Positions 1 to 6,722 of a stretch of DNA of 7,914 nt are shown piece by piece. Source of the stretch: Desulfobacteraceae bacterium (GTDB lineage Bacteria > Desulfobacterota > DSM-4660 > Desulfatiglandales > HGW-15); contig RPPU01000193.1 in the NCBI GenBank assembly GCA_003819975.1, positions 1-7,914 on the forward strand. Reading direction: 5' to 3'. The first letter of the stretch is position 1; every line of letters starts with the position of its first letter. The notes beneath the pieces are model-generated. The model did no database searches, had not been told where the DNA came from, and worked only from the letters and a program-made list of their open reading frames with translations. A program made the position numbers and the translations under genes.

Positions 1-201
<201 letters not shown>

Positions 202-235
202 TAAAATATTCGCAGCAGGAGCTGCAAATATTTTA
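202..235 (+). repeat. Inverted repeat (hairpin) directly after groEL stop
   Basis: A near-perfect inverted repeat starts at the base after the groEL stop codon. The 9-bp A/T stem (202-210 with 227-235) is followed by one mismatch (211/226) and a 5-bp G/C stem (212-216 with 221-225) closing a four-base AGGA loop. No T-run follows on the + strand, so it is more likely a 3'-end stabilising hairpin or processing structure than the terminator itself. The real terminator is the next hairpin. Confidence 0.6.
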
Positions 236-247
236 TGTAAAATAAAA

Positions 248-287
248 AAAGGGGGTTGGTTTTGTAAAGCCAATCCCTTTTCATTTT
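248..287 (+). terminator. Rho-independent terminator of groEL
   Basis: A stem pairs A/G-rich bases 248-259 with 270-281 (AAAAGGGG... with ...TCCCTTTT, including two G-T wobbles). It closes a loop of about 10 bases and is followed by a T-rich tract (TTTTCATTTTT, 278-287). This is the classic layout of an intrinsic terminator and ends the groEL transcript. Confidence 0.8.
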
Positions 288-405
288 TCGTAATTTATAT
301 GGAATTGATCCAGTATCAAATTTTTTAAAACCAATAACGGCAGATGAAAAATCGTCTAATTCGAATAGCGATTTAGAGATGTATTAAATTTATGAGAATT
401 AAGTG
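288..405. other. Spacer between two terminators, no gene seen
   Basis: About 120 A/T-rich bases lie between the groEL terminator and the next hairpin. The only ATG-initiated frames are a dozen codons or less, without a ribosome-binding site. I see no RNA gene, promoter pair or repeat here. Confidence 0.6.
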
Positions 406-440
406 AAAAGGGATTAGCTCAAGAAGCTAATCCCTTTTTT
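406..440. terminator. Bidirectional terminator between groEL and tRNA-Phe
   Basis: A perfect 14-bp stem (406-419 with 425-438; AAAAGGGATTAGCT and its complement) closes a five-base CAAGA loop. On the + strand it is followed by a T6 run (435-440). On the - strand it lies 10 bases beyond the tRNA 3' end and its own arm ends in TTTT. It can therefore stop transcripts from both sides; its main job is probably ending the tRNA-Phe transcript. Confidence 0.85.
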
Positions 441-449
441 GTTTGCGAG

Positions 450-522
<73 letters not shown>

Positions 523-536
523 ATGAAAGTGCAGCT

Positions 537-565
537 TATATAACTTGAAAACAAAAACCCGTCAA
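537..565 (-). promoter_or_regulatory. Sigma70-type promoter of tRNA-Phe
   Basis: On the - strand a TTGACG -35 box (565-560) is separated by exactly 17 bases from a TATATA -10 box (542-537). The predicted transcription start falls near 530, a few bases before the mature tRNA 5' end at 522. Box quality, spacing and position all fit a strong stable-RNA promoter. It lies wholly in the gap between the upstream gene's stop codon (579) and the tRNA. Confidence 0.75.
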
Positions 566-578
566 GAAGAAAGTTAAG

Positions 579-1334
579 TTATTTCTCTGAATCCGATGTA
601 TCCAAATCGAGATCTAAATCAAGATTTTCAAGATCGATTGAAAGATCATCATCATCAAAATCGATATCAGAGGAAATATCATTCAGGTTTAATTTTTGAG
701 AAGCTTTTGGCTTTTTTATTCCTGTTTGATGTTTTTCGGCTTCATCAAGACTAAAATCATCCAATTTGAAGTCCATATCTTTTCCGTTTGTCTTCGGCGT
801 GGATGATTTATCGAAATCAAGATTTAATTCTCCAGTATTATCTATTTCGGCGAATTCATCGGAAGTCTGATCAAGATCCAGAGCCATATCGTCAATACCG
901 GTTGAACTTTTTGATGATGAGTCATTCTGGTCGCCAAAGTCGAGCGATATTTCGTCGTTCGATTGATTAAGATTTATATTAGGAGACGATGAATCTGAAG
1001 GAAGCTCCAGCTCTCCAAAACCTTGTTCCCGAGATTCGTTAGGGCCATAGGAGGCAATATTAATTTCTTGAATTTCACCGCTGGCATTCTTATCGGAAAA
1101 GGTCGGTTCATTCGGGCTGGAACCGGCATTAGAATCGGTTTGTTTTGTTTGCCGGACATGGAGGGCCGGAGCTGAATCGGTAGCCTCACCAATCAAGGAT
1201 TCAAGCAGGAAAGGAGGATTCGGCTTGAAAGGTGGGAAATTCAGCTTTTCTTGTTCAGCGGCGATATCCTTATTACATTTTGGACATCTGGTATTATAAT
1301 CAAAGCTAATATATCCGCATTTGGGGCATTTCAT
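579..1334 (-). CDS. Zinc-ribbon protein with acidic low-complexity tail, function unknown
   Basis: This 251-residue protein is of unknown function. Residues 1-24 form a zinc-ribbon knuckle pair (CPKC at 3-6 and CPKC at 17-20, ten residues apart) that should bind one zinc ion. The rest is predicted disordered: rich in Asp, Glu, Ser and Asn, with recurrent short units of the type (hydrophobic)-x-Leu-Asp-Phe-Asp and a run of alternating Leu-Asp near the C-terminus. No signal peptide or membrane segment is seen, so it is probably cytoplasmic. The start is supported by an AGGAG site six bases upstream of ATG (1334-1332). It lies 88 bases downstream of rnhA on the same strand and may share its transcript. 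Zinc-ribbon plus acidic-tail proteins are common in deltaproteobacteria, mostly unnamed. A protein-interaction or regulatory role is only a guess. Confidence 0.85.
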   Translation of the reverse strand: MKCPKCGYISFDYNTRCPKCNKDIAAEQEKLNFPPFKPNPPFLLESLIGEATDSAPALHVRQTKQTDSNAGSSPNEPTFSDKNASGEIQEINIASYGPNESREQGFGELELPSDSSSPNINLNQSNDEISLDFGDQNDSSSKSSTGIDDMALDLDQTSDEFAEIDNTGELNLDFDKSSTPKTNGKDMDFKLDDFSLDEAEKHQTGIKKPKASQKLNLNDISSDIDFDDDDLSIDLENLDLDLDLDTSDSEK

Positions 1335-1422
1335 AGCTCGCTCCTAATTTAAAATTAATTCTAATTTGAATCCCATATATTTGTCATGTTTAAACAGCAA
1401 TGTTGAAAAAGTAGCATTATTT

Positions 1423-1881
1423 TTATAATTCGTCAAGTTTTGGTTTTTTTTGACAATTTTTTAGTGCATTCCGCGCGATTTGATCGCAATGTTCATTTTC
1501 CGCATGCCCATTATGGCCCTTGATCCAGATCCATTGAATCTCATGAGGTCTCGTTAAGTTATTTAAAATTTCCCAAAGATCTTTATTTAAAACGGGTTTT
1601 TTTTGAGAATTTAACCAATTGTTCTTAATCCATGATGAAAGCCATTCGCTCATGCCTTTAACAACATAATTGGAATCAGTGGTAATCTTAACCTTTGAAG
1701 GCTTTTCAAGTAAGCGGAGAGCTTCGATAACGGCCAGCAATTCCATACGATTGTTTGTCGTATAAGGGTCACATCCGGATATCTCCTTGAAATCATGGCC
1801 ATATTTTATAATAGCACCATACCCGCCCGGACCGGGGTTACCGCTGCAAGCTCCATCGGTAAAAATTTCAATAAAAGCCAT
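1423..1881 (-). CDS. rnhA: Ribonuclease HI
   Basis: Ribonuclease HI hydrolyses the RNA strand of RNA-DNA hybrids in the cytoplasm, clearing R-loops and primers and protecting against wrong replication starts. At 152 residues it matches the usual length (about 155). All catalytic positions are visible: Asp9 in [14 protein letters not shown], Glu47 in NNRMELLAV, Asp69 in TTDSNYV, His123 in KGHNGH and Asp133 in ENEHCDQIA. The basic Trp-rich handle region (about 75-100, [16 protein letters not shown]) that grips the hybrid is present. The ATG at 1881 is preceded by a modest AAAGG site. The gene begins 25 bases after the DUF1573-type selenoprotein candidate ends, suggesting co-transcription, although no functional link is known. 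Identification is secure. Confidence 0.97.
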   Translation of the reverse strand: MAFIEIFTDGACSGNPGPGGYGAIIKYGHDFKEISGCDPYTTNNRMELLAVIEALRLLEKPSKVKITTDSNYVVKGMSEWLSSWIKNNWLNSQKKPVLNKDLWEILNNLTRPHEIQWIWIKGHNGHAENEHCDQIARNALKNCQKKPKLDEL

Positions 1882-1906
1882 TCTTGCCTTTCAATTGCCA
1901 TTCAAC

Positions 1907-2596
1907 TTAATTGGCGGTAAAATTTCCCCAAATCAGGATTTTTATTTGAGGTTTTTTCAAAAAATTTGTTTCCAGGGTTAAGGAGCCGCTATAGCTTTCA
2001 ACCGGTCCTGGTTTATGGGTAAAATGGATCTTATAGATTTTCCCTTTGATTATTTCTTCGATTTGATAGGATACTTTTTGATCCAGATCAAAAAATGTCG
2101 GTTTCAGGATAAGGGGTTTATCTTCACCTGCTTTGACTTCAATTGATTGGGTTATGGTTTGTCCCGCCATCCCTTGCAGGGTAATGGATTTTCTCGATAA
2201 ATATATGGATTGCTTGATAAAAGCTTTTAATTCTAAGGTTAATATTTTTTGATTAGGATCATTAGTATAAACAGTGATGTTTTTGCTCATTTCTCCTTCA
2301 TAACCGGCTGTTTTTACTTGAATTTTAATTTTTCCCTCCCGACCGGGCTGGATGTTCCTATCGAAATAGGCAACCGAACATCCTCAGCCGGTTTCAATTT
2401 TTTCAATTATCAGAACTGTTACGCCTTTATTAAAAACAATAAAGGTATGTTCGAGATTATCGCCTTCATAAATTTCTTTAAAATTAAAAGAGATTTCAGA
2501 TAGGGCTATTTTGGGGTTAATTTGTTGATAGGCCGGGATGAGAGTATTTGGAACGAGCATAAAAATAAAAAGTGCAAACTGGAAAATTTTTTTCAT
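1907..2596 (-). CDS. Probable exported DUF1573-family selenoprotein (in-frame TGA at codon 71 read as Sec)
   Basis: Read through one TGA (2386-2384) this is a single 229-residue protein; without readthrough it falls into 70- and 127-residue pieces in the same frame. Residues 1-23 are a Sec signal peptide (MKKIFQFALFIFMLVP...), so the product should be exported or periplasmic. Residues 28-125 or so resemble DUF1573: the hallmark Cys-Gly-Cys followed by a Pro-Gly turn appears as IETG-[TGA]-GCSVAYFDRNIQPG. The stop thus replaces exactly the first Cys of the motif, giving Sec71-Gly72-Cys73. Residues 126-229 look like a further beta-rich domain. The start has GAGG nine bases upstream of ATG. Homology on both sides of the TGA, unbroken frame and the adjacent hairpin favour selenocysteine over decay. 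A Cys-to-stop point mutation or base-calling error remains possible. The biochemical role of DUF1573 is not established; a redox or metal role is inference. Confidence 0.78.
2342..2392 (-). promoter_or_regulatory. Candidate bacterial SECIS element at the in-frame TGA
   Basis: On the - strand the mRNA can fold into a long hairpin containing the TGA in its lower stem. ACCGGCT (2392-2386) pairs with AGC(C)CGGT (2349-2342) with one bulged base. The remaining GA of the TGA is bulged. GGATGTT (2383-2377) pairs perfectly with AACATCC (2356-2350). A CGGTTG bulge (2376-2371) and a 5-bp stem CCTAT/ATAGG then close a TTCG tetraloop lying 19-22 bases after the TGA. Known bacterial SECIS elements sit immediately 3' of the UGA, with the SelB-binding apex at roughly this distance. 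The GGU in the bulge, rather than in the apical loop, is atypical. The fold was made by eye. Confidence 0.65.
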
Positions 2597-2759
2597 TTAT
2601 CCGGACCTCATTTAGTGGAATAATAAGGCGCTTTCTATTTCTGATTATTAAAATTTTATTAACAAAAAGGCATCTGTAAAACATAACATAAGCCAATCTT
2701 TTATAACAATAAAAAATGAATGGCAAAATGGATAAATTTTATATAAAATAATATAAAAA
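2597..2759. other. Divergent A/T-rich intergenic region
   Basis: This 163-base spacer separates the leftward DUF1573-type gene from the rightward histidine kinase, so promoters for both transcripts should lie here. It is very A/T-rich, with many TATAAA/TAATAT-like words, especially at 2735-2759, but I cannot pick one convincing -35/-10 pair for either strand. On the - strand GAGG just before 2596 serves the leftward gene. On the + strand no Shine-Dalgarno sequence precedes the kinase ATG. No RNA gene or long repeat was seen. Confidence 0.6.
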
Positions 2760-4691
2760 ATGAAAACAAGTTTAAGAAAAACCACCCCGGAATGCGTTGA
2801 TCCTTCAGGCGAACGTTACCAATCTTTATTGGAGTTTGTTCCAGACCCCATTGTCATATTTTCCATGGATGGTTTGGTCCGGTATTTGAATTCGGCTTTT
2901 ACCGAGACCTTCGGCTGGCAGTGGGAAGAATTAGATGGAAAGCATATCCCTTTTGTTCCGGAGCATTTAAAACAACAGACCCGGGAAGCCGTTAAAGAGC
3001 TATTGCATAAAAAAGGGACTTTGCAGATTGAATCGAAAAGGTTGACAAAAGACGGCCGTCTTCTGGATGTCATTGTGCGCGGAATCGTTTATTCGGAAAG
3101 CGGTGAAGAACCGAATGGTGAATTGCTTATTTTGCGCGATATCACCCATGAAAAACGTTTGGCGCAAACCAATGAGACCTTACTTCGAATCAGCACAGCC
3201 CTGCCGGAATACCCGGAGTTGGAGGACTTGCTTGATTTTATCAGCGCGGAAATTAAAAGGTTAATGAAGGTTGAAGGAGCCATGATCATTTTATTGGATG
3301 AAGAGAAAAAGGAATTTTTTTTTCTGGGTGGCGCTTATGAAAAGAAAGCGAGCCAAAAAAAAGCCCGGGAAATGCGATTTGCTTCTTCATCCGGTGTTGC
3401 GGGCAGAGTCGTCCGTACCGGCAAGCCGGCCATGGTACCGGACACCTCGATGGATCCTGATTTTTTTGACACGATTGATAAAGAAATTTGGGGTGATACG
3501 ATCAATATATTGGATGTGCCTTTAAGAAGCGGGGAAAGGATCATCGGTGTCCTTTGCGCCGTCAATAAAAAAAATGGATTTGACGAAGCGGACGTGGAAC
3601 TGATGGAAATGATTGCCGGGACTGTCGGACTATCGGTCGAGAACGCCCGTTTCGCCAAGGAAATAAAAAAGGCCTATAAAGAATTGGCAAGTTTAAATCG
3701 GGCTAAGGATCGGGTGATCAATCATCTTTCGCACGAACTAAAAACACCCCTTGCCGTTTTATTATCTTCTTTACATCTTTTGGAAAAAAAGCTCGCTGCC
3801 CTACCGGAGACAAGTTGGAAACCGACGATCTTAAGAGCCCAAAGAAATCTGGCGCGGGTTTTGGATATTCAGTACCAAGCGCAGGATATTATGCTGGATA
3901 AACCCTATAAGCCTTACAGCCTCTTGAATTTTTTATTGCGAGAATGTGCGGATGAATTGGAGACATTAATTGCCGAAGAAACCGGGGAAGGGCCGATTAT
4001 AGAAAAATTAAAAAAACATATTGAAGAGACTTTTGGCTTTAAAGAAAACAAGATGCAGGCCATTGCCTTGGAACAATGCCTCCCAAACCGACTCGAAATT
4101 TTAAAATCACAATATGGCCATAGAAATTTGGATATTCGGATGGATATCAAATTCGGTCCTAAAATCATTCTACCCGAAGAAGTATTAAATAAAGTCTTTG
4201 ACGGACTGGTTCGGAATGCCATTGAAGCCACGCCCGATGAAGGACGGATCGAAATCGGCGTTGCGCCCAAAGGACAAGGCGTCGAATTGACGGTCAGGGA
4301 TTTTGGCGTCGGGATCATTGCGGAAAATCAAAACCGTATTTTTGAAGGATTTTTTTCAACCCAGGAGACGATGCTGTATTCTTCGAAAAGACCGTTTGAT
4401 TTCAACGCCGGCGGTAAAGGTGCCGATCTGCTGCGGATGAAAATTTTTGCGGAACGTCATCAATTTAAGATGAACATGCAATCCTCGCGCTGCCGGTTTA
4501 TTCCCCGCGATTTCGATCTTTGTCCGGGACGGATCAGTCAGTGCCGGTTTTGCAATGGAAAAACCGACTGTCTGCAATCGGGTGGAACTACTTTCAGTGT
4601 GTTTTTTTTGTCCGAATCCGAATTCCGCTTTGAGGATGAGCATCAAAAGGTCATCCAAAAACAACCAAAAGGTATTCATCGTTTTGAATAA
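2760..4691 (+). CDS. PAS-GAF sensor histidine kinase with Cys-rich insert in ATPase domain
   Basis: A 643-residue cytoplasmic sensor kinase with no membrane segment or signal peptide. The order is PAS domain (about 18-135), GAF domain (about 140-298), short coiled linker, then a kinase core. The core has H-box NHLSHELKTP (phospho-acceptor His325), N-box RNAIEA (Asn486), G1 DFGVG (514-518), an F-box-like FEGFFST (528-534) and a G2-like GGKGADL (551-557). Between G2 and the last strand (GGTTFSVFF, 608-616) sits an insert with five cysteines: C578, C588, C595, C598, C604. The spacing suggests a metal or Fe-S site or a redox switch, which is inference. The ATG is the first possible start after an in-frame TAA at 2754-2756 and lacks a clear ribosome-binding site. 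It ends 15 bases before the PqqD-like gene, so it probably heads that operon. No response regulator is nearby. Confidence 0.9.
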   Translation: MKTSLRKTTPECVDPSGERYQSLLEFVPDPIVIFSMDGLVRYLNSAFTETFGWQWEELDGKHIPFVPEHLKQQTREAVKELLHKKGTLQIESKRLTKDGRLLDVIVRGIVYSESGEEPNGELLILRDITHEKRLAQTNETLLRISTALPEYPELEDLLDFISAEIKRLMKVEGAMIILLDEEKKEFFFLGGAYEKKASQKKAREMRFASSSGVAGRVVRTGKPAMVPDTSMDPDFFDTIDKEIWGDTINILDVPLRSGERIIGVLCAVNKKNGFDEADVELMEMIAGTVGLSVENARFAKEIKKAYKELASLNRAKDRVINHLSHELKTPLAVLLSSLHLLEKKLAALPETSWKPTILRAQRNLARVLDIQYQAQDIMLDKPYKPYSLLNFLLRECADELETLIAEETGEGPIIEKLKKHIEETFGFKENKMQAIALEQCLPNRLEILKSQYGHRNLDIRMDIKFGPKIILPEEVLNKVFDGLVRNAIEATPDEGRIEIGVAPKGQGVELTVRDFGVGIIAENQNRIFEGFFSTQETMLYSSKRPFDFNAGGKGADLLRMKIFAERHQFKMNMQSSRCRFIPRDFDLCPGRISQCRFCNGKTDCLQSGGTTFSVFFLSESEFRFEDEHQKVIQKQPKGIHRFE

Positions 4692-4706
4692 GTTACGGAG
4701 CGGAAA

Positions 4707-5000
4707 ATGACGGAGGTTTATGTTATCCCGGATGATGCGGTCATCAAAAAGCGCGTTAACAGCGTCACGCGCCTTTTAGAGGGCAAAGCCATTATCATTC
4801 AAAATGGAAATCCATGCCCCTTCCAATTAAATGAAGCCGGGACGAAAATATGGGCCTGGATGGATTGTCCGCGGCAAAAGAACGAGTTGATTGCGTTGCT
4901 GTGCGCCGCGTATCAAGCGGAAAAAAACATGCTTGTCGCGGACTTGGACTTTTTTCTGGCGGAATTATTTCGGAGAAATTTAATTGAAACGGACTGCTGA
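4707..5000 (+). CDS. PqqD-like RiPP recognition protein (first copy)
   Basis: A 97-residue protein of the PqqD-like fold, the RiPP recognition element that binds leader peptides and presents them to modifying enzymes. The family pattern is clear. An N-terminal beta region (about 5-40) leads into the hallmark PFQLNEAGTKIWAWMD (38-53, matching the usual Leu-Asn-x-x-Gly-x-x-Ile-Trp). Next comes a helical segment (about 57-75) and an Asp-Leu-x-x-Phe-Leu-x-x-Leu helix ending in NLIE (79-94). ATG follows GGAG by seven bases (ACGGAGCGGAAAATG). It lies 15 bases after the histidine kinase gene and ends only four bases before the radical SAM start preferred here. As a stand-alone RRE next to a radical SAM gene it most likely serves that enzyme. 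The gene should not be called pqqD, since no pyrroloquinoline quinone genes are present. Confidence 0.85.
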   Translation: MTEVYVIPDDAVIKKRVNSVTRLLEGKAIIIQNGNPCPFQLNEAGTKIWAWMDCPRQKNELIALLCAAYQAEKNMLVADLDFFLAELFRRNLIETDC

Positions 5001-5004
5001 GTTT

Positions 5005-6426
5005 ATGCCCATTCTTCTCATCCATCCGCCGTGCAAAAAAATCTATCAGCCTATTTTTCCTTTAGGATTGGCCTATATTGCCGGTTCATTGTTGCAAGCC
5101 GGGTATGAGATTGAAGTCTGGGATATTAATGCGGAAAAATGGACGGAAGATCAAGTCGTTCATAAAATTGAGGCACTCGGCGATGCCTTCCGGCTGGTCG
5201 GGATCAGCGCGTTGACCGGCGATTACCTTTATGTCGAATGGATCTGCCATGTCTTGAAGCGGATCAAGCCGGAAATAAAAATCGTTTTAGGCGGTCATCT
5301 GGCTTCCGCCTTGCCCCAATTCTTAATGGAACACCTTCCCATCGATTATATTGTTGTTGGTGAAGGTGAAGAAACCATTGTGGCCTTGGCCCATCATATC
5401 CGGGACAGGATCGAACCGAAAGCGGTGGCAGGGCTTTATTTTAGGACTCTGAGCGGCGGCATTGTACGGACCGCTGCCAGGCCGCGCCTGCCGGATCTGA
5501 ATGCACTGCCCTTGCCGCCGTGGGACCATTTTCCAATGGCGGAGTATTTGGCTGCCCCGTTTCAGGGCTATGAACCGCAAACATTTGAAAAAGGCGCCGG
5601 CGCCATGAGTATTATGGCGGGTCGCGGATGCCCTTTTGATTGCATTTATTGCGATCACACCATCAAAGGTTATCCGGTTCGATATCGTTCCGTTGCCGGC
5701 GTTCTGAATGAATTGAAATTATTGGTGTCGAAATATGGGGACCGTATTCAGTTTTTCTATTTTTGGGACGATATTTTAATTTGGGATCATGCCTGGATGT
5801 ACGAATTTTGCGACGCCTTGGAGCGTGAGCAATTAAAAATCCGTTGGACCTGTAACGGGCATGTCCATAAAGTGGATGCACGCCTGATGGGGCGCATGAA
5901 GGATGCCGGTTGTTTTGATGTGCGGTTTGGCGTGGAGTCCGGCAGTCAGCCGACGCTTGATTGGTTGAACAAGCATGTGCAGGTCGACCAATCCATCCAG
6001 GCGCTCCAGACCTGTTTGGATGTCGGCTTGAATATCACGATCTATATGCTGGTGGGCGCAGCCGTGGAAACTCAGGACACAGTCGACGATTCCTTGAAAT
6101 TCATTCAAGCGCTCATCGATCCGGGAAATGTTCGTCAAATTACCGCGGTTCATTTTTTCATGATCACGCCTTTCCCGGGAACCCGTATATTCGATCAGGC
6201 CATAAAACGAGGGCTTATTCCTGATATGGCGGCTTTTCTGAGAAAAGGGTTCGATGCTTGCGAAGATATTCCGGTGAATCATGCGGGTTGCCCGGATGAT
6301 GAGTTACGAAGGCGGAAAAAGTATCTTGAGCTAGGCACGGCGCAATGGATCAACAACCAGAACCTGCATTTATACGATCTTCTCCGGAAGGCGGGAAAGG
6401 AATTGCGCGCATGCCGTTCGTCATAA
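5005..6426 (+). CDS. B12-binding-domain radical SAM enzyme
   Basis: A 473-residue radical SAM protein with an N-terminal cobalamin-binding-type domain (about 1-140). It begins with the typical PILLIHPPCK, and shows LGGHLASALP and VVGEGEETIV; no Asp-x-His-x-x-Gly motif is seen. The radical SAM core (about 200-420) has the 4Fe-4S motif C209-x3-C213-x2-C216 (GRGCPFDCIYCDH), then FGVESGS and GAAVETQDT, matching family positions for SAM and glycine-rich contacts. No SPASM-type cysteine cluster follows. Known relatives methylate unreactive carbons or perform other radical rearrangements. Here the substrate is probably the Cys/Gly-rich peptide encoded downstream (inference from neighbours). I chose ATG 5005 because the protein then starts like its family. 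A TTG at 4984, with GGAG eight bases upstream, would add seven residues and overlap the PqqD-like gene. Confidence 0.9.
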   Translation: MPILLIHPPCKKIYQPIFPLGLAYIAGSLLQAGYEIEVWDINAEKWTEDQVVHKIEALGDAFRLVGISALTGDYLYVEWICHVLKRIKPEIKIVLGGHLASALPQFLMEHLPIDYIVVGEGEETIVALAHHIRDRIEPKAVAGLYFRTLSGGIVRTAARPRLPDLNALPLPPWDHFPMAEYLAAPFQGYEPQTFEKGAGAMSIMAGRGCPFDCIYCDHTIKGYPVRYRSVAGVLNELKLLVSKYGDRIQFFYFWDDILIWDHAWMYEFCDALEREQLKIRWTCNGHVHKVDARLMGRMKDAGCFDVRFGVESGSQPTLDWLNKHVQVDQSIQALQTCLDVGLNITIYMLVGAAVETQDTVDDSLKFIQALIDPGNVRQITAVHFFMITPFPGTRIFDQAIKRGLIPDMAAFLRKGFDACEDIPVNHAGCPDDELRRRKKYLELGTAQWINNQNLHLYDLLRKAGKELRACRSS

Positions 6427-6686
6427 GCAAAGCTATCCTGTTCGAGGAAATAAACCGGGAATGGCTCGTATTGAACCTCCATACGAATGTGCCCTATATT
6501 TTCAATGAAATGGCCGCAGTTGTTTTTAAAATGATGCGAAATCAAACGGATTCAATCGGGATCGTGCACGAACTTTGCCGAGCCTTCGACGTAACGAGCG
6601 AGAAAGCGCTTGAAGATCTGCGTCTTTTTCAGGAAGATTTGTTTCAAAAAGGCGTTTTGGAAATGAGCGTGTTGCCGAATGCTTGA
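6411..6686 (+). CDS. PqqD-like RiPP recognition protein (second copy)
   Basis: A 91-residue second PqqD-like protein, well diverged from the first copy. Its N-terminus has a beta-rich region with EINREWLVLNLHTNVPYIFN (13-32). The hallmark segment FNEMAAVVFKMM (31-42) stands in the place of Leu-Asn-x-x-Ala/Gly-x-x-Ile/Val-Trp. The helices end in LRLFQEDLFQKGVLE (70-84), the usual C-terminal Phe-x-x-x-Leu-x-x-x-Gly-Leu/Val-Ile/Leu. The ATG overlaps the end of the radical SAM gene by 16 bases, is preceded by AAAGG, and implies translational coupling. An earlier in-frame ATG at 6345 would add 22 residues that look unlike the family, so I prefer 6411. Two RRE proteins for one enzyme suggests either two peptide substrates or separate partners (radical SAM versus kinase). 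This is inference. Confidence 0.8.
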   Translation: MPFVISKAILFEEINREWLVLNLHTNVPYIFNEMAAVVFKMMRNQTDSIGIVHELCRAFDVTSEKALEDLRLFQEDLFQKGVLEMSVLPNA

Positions 6687-6722
6687 TCGGCGGCTTTTAT
6701 ATTCATCGAGGAAATGCAGTCC

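Noticed and set aside
2249..2503. + strand ORF of 84 codons across the DUF1573-type gene
   Set aside because: It is opposite to the better-supported gene, lacks a ribosome-binding site and resembles no family. Its openness is a by-product of the opposite reading frame.
2384..2596. A separate 70-residue secreted small protein ending at the TGA, and a separate 127-residue protein starting at 2290
   Set aside because: Both are in the same frame, no ribosome-binding site or gene junction is evident at the break, and the 32 codons between the TGA and the inner ATG continue the DUF1573-like domain without interruption.
4356..4679. Antisense ORF over the kinase C-terminal region
   Set aside because: It shadows the histidine kinase, whose H, N and G motifs and domain order are clear.
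5833..6282. 149-codon antisense ORF in the radical SAM gene
   Set aside because: It is the opposite strand of the recognised radical SAM core; no start signal or family resemblance.
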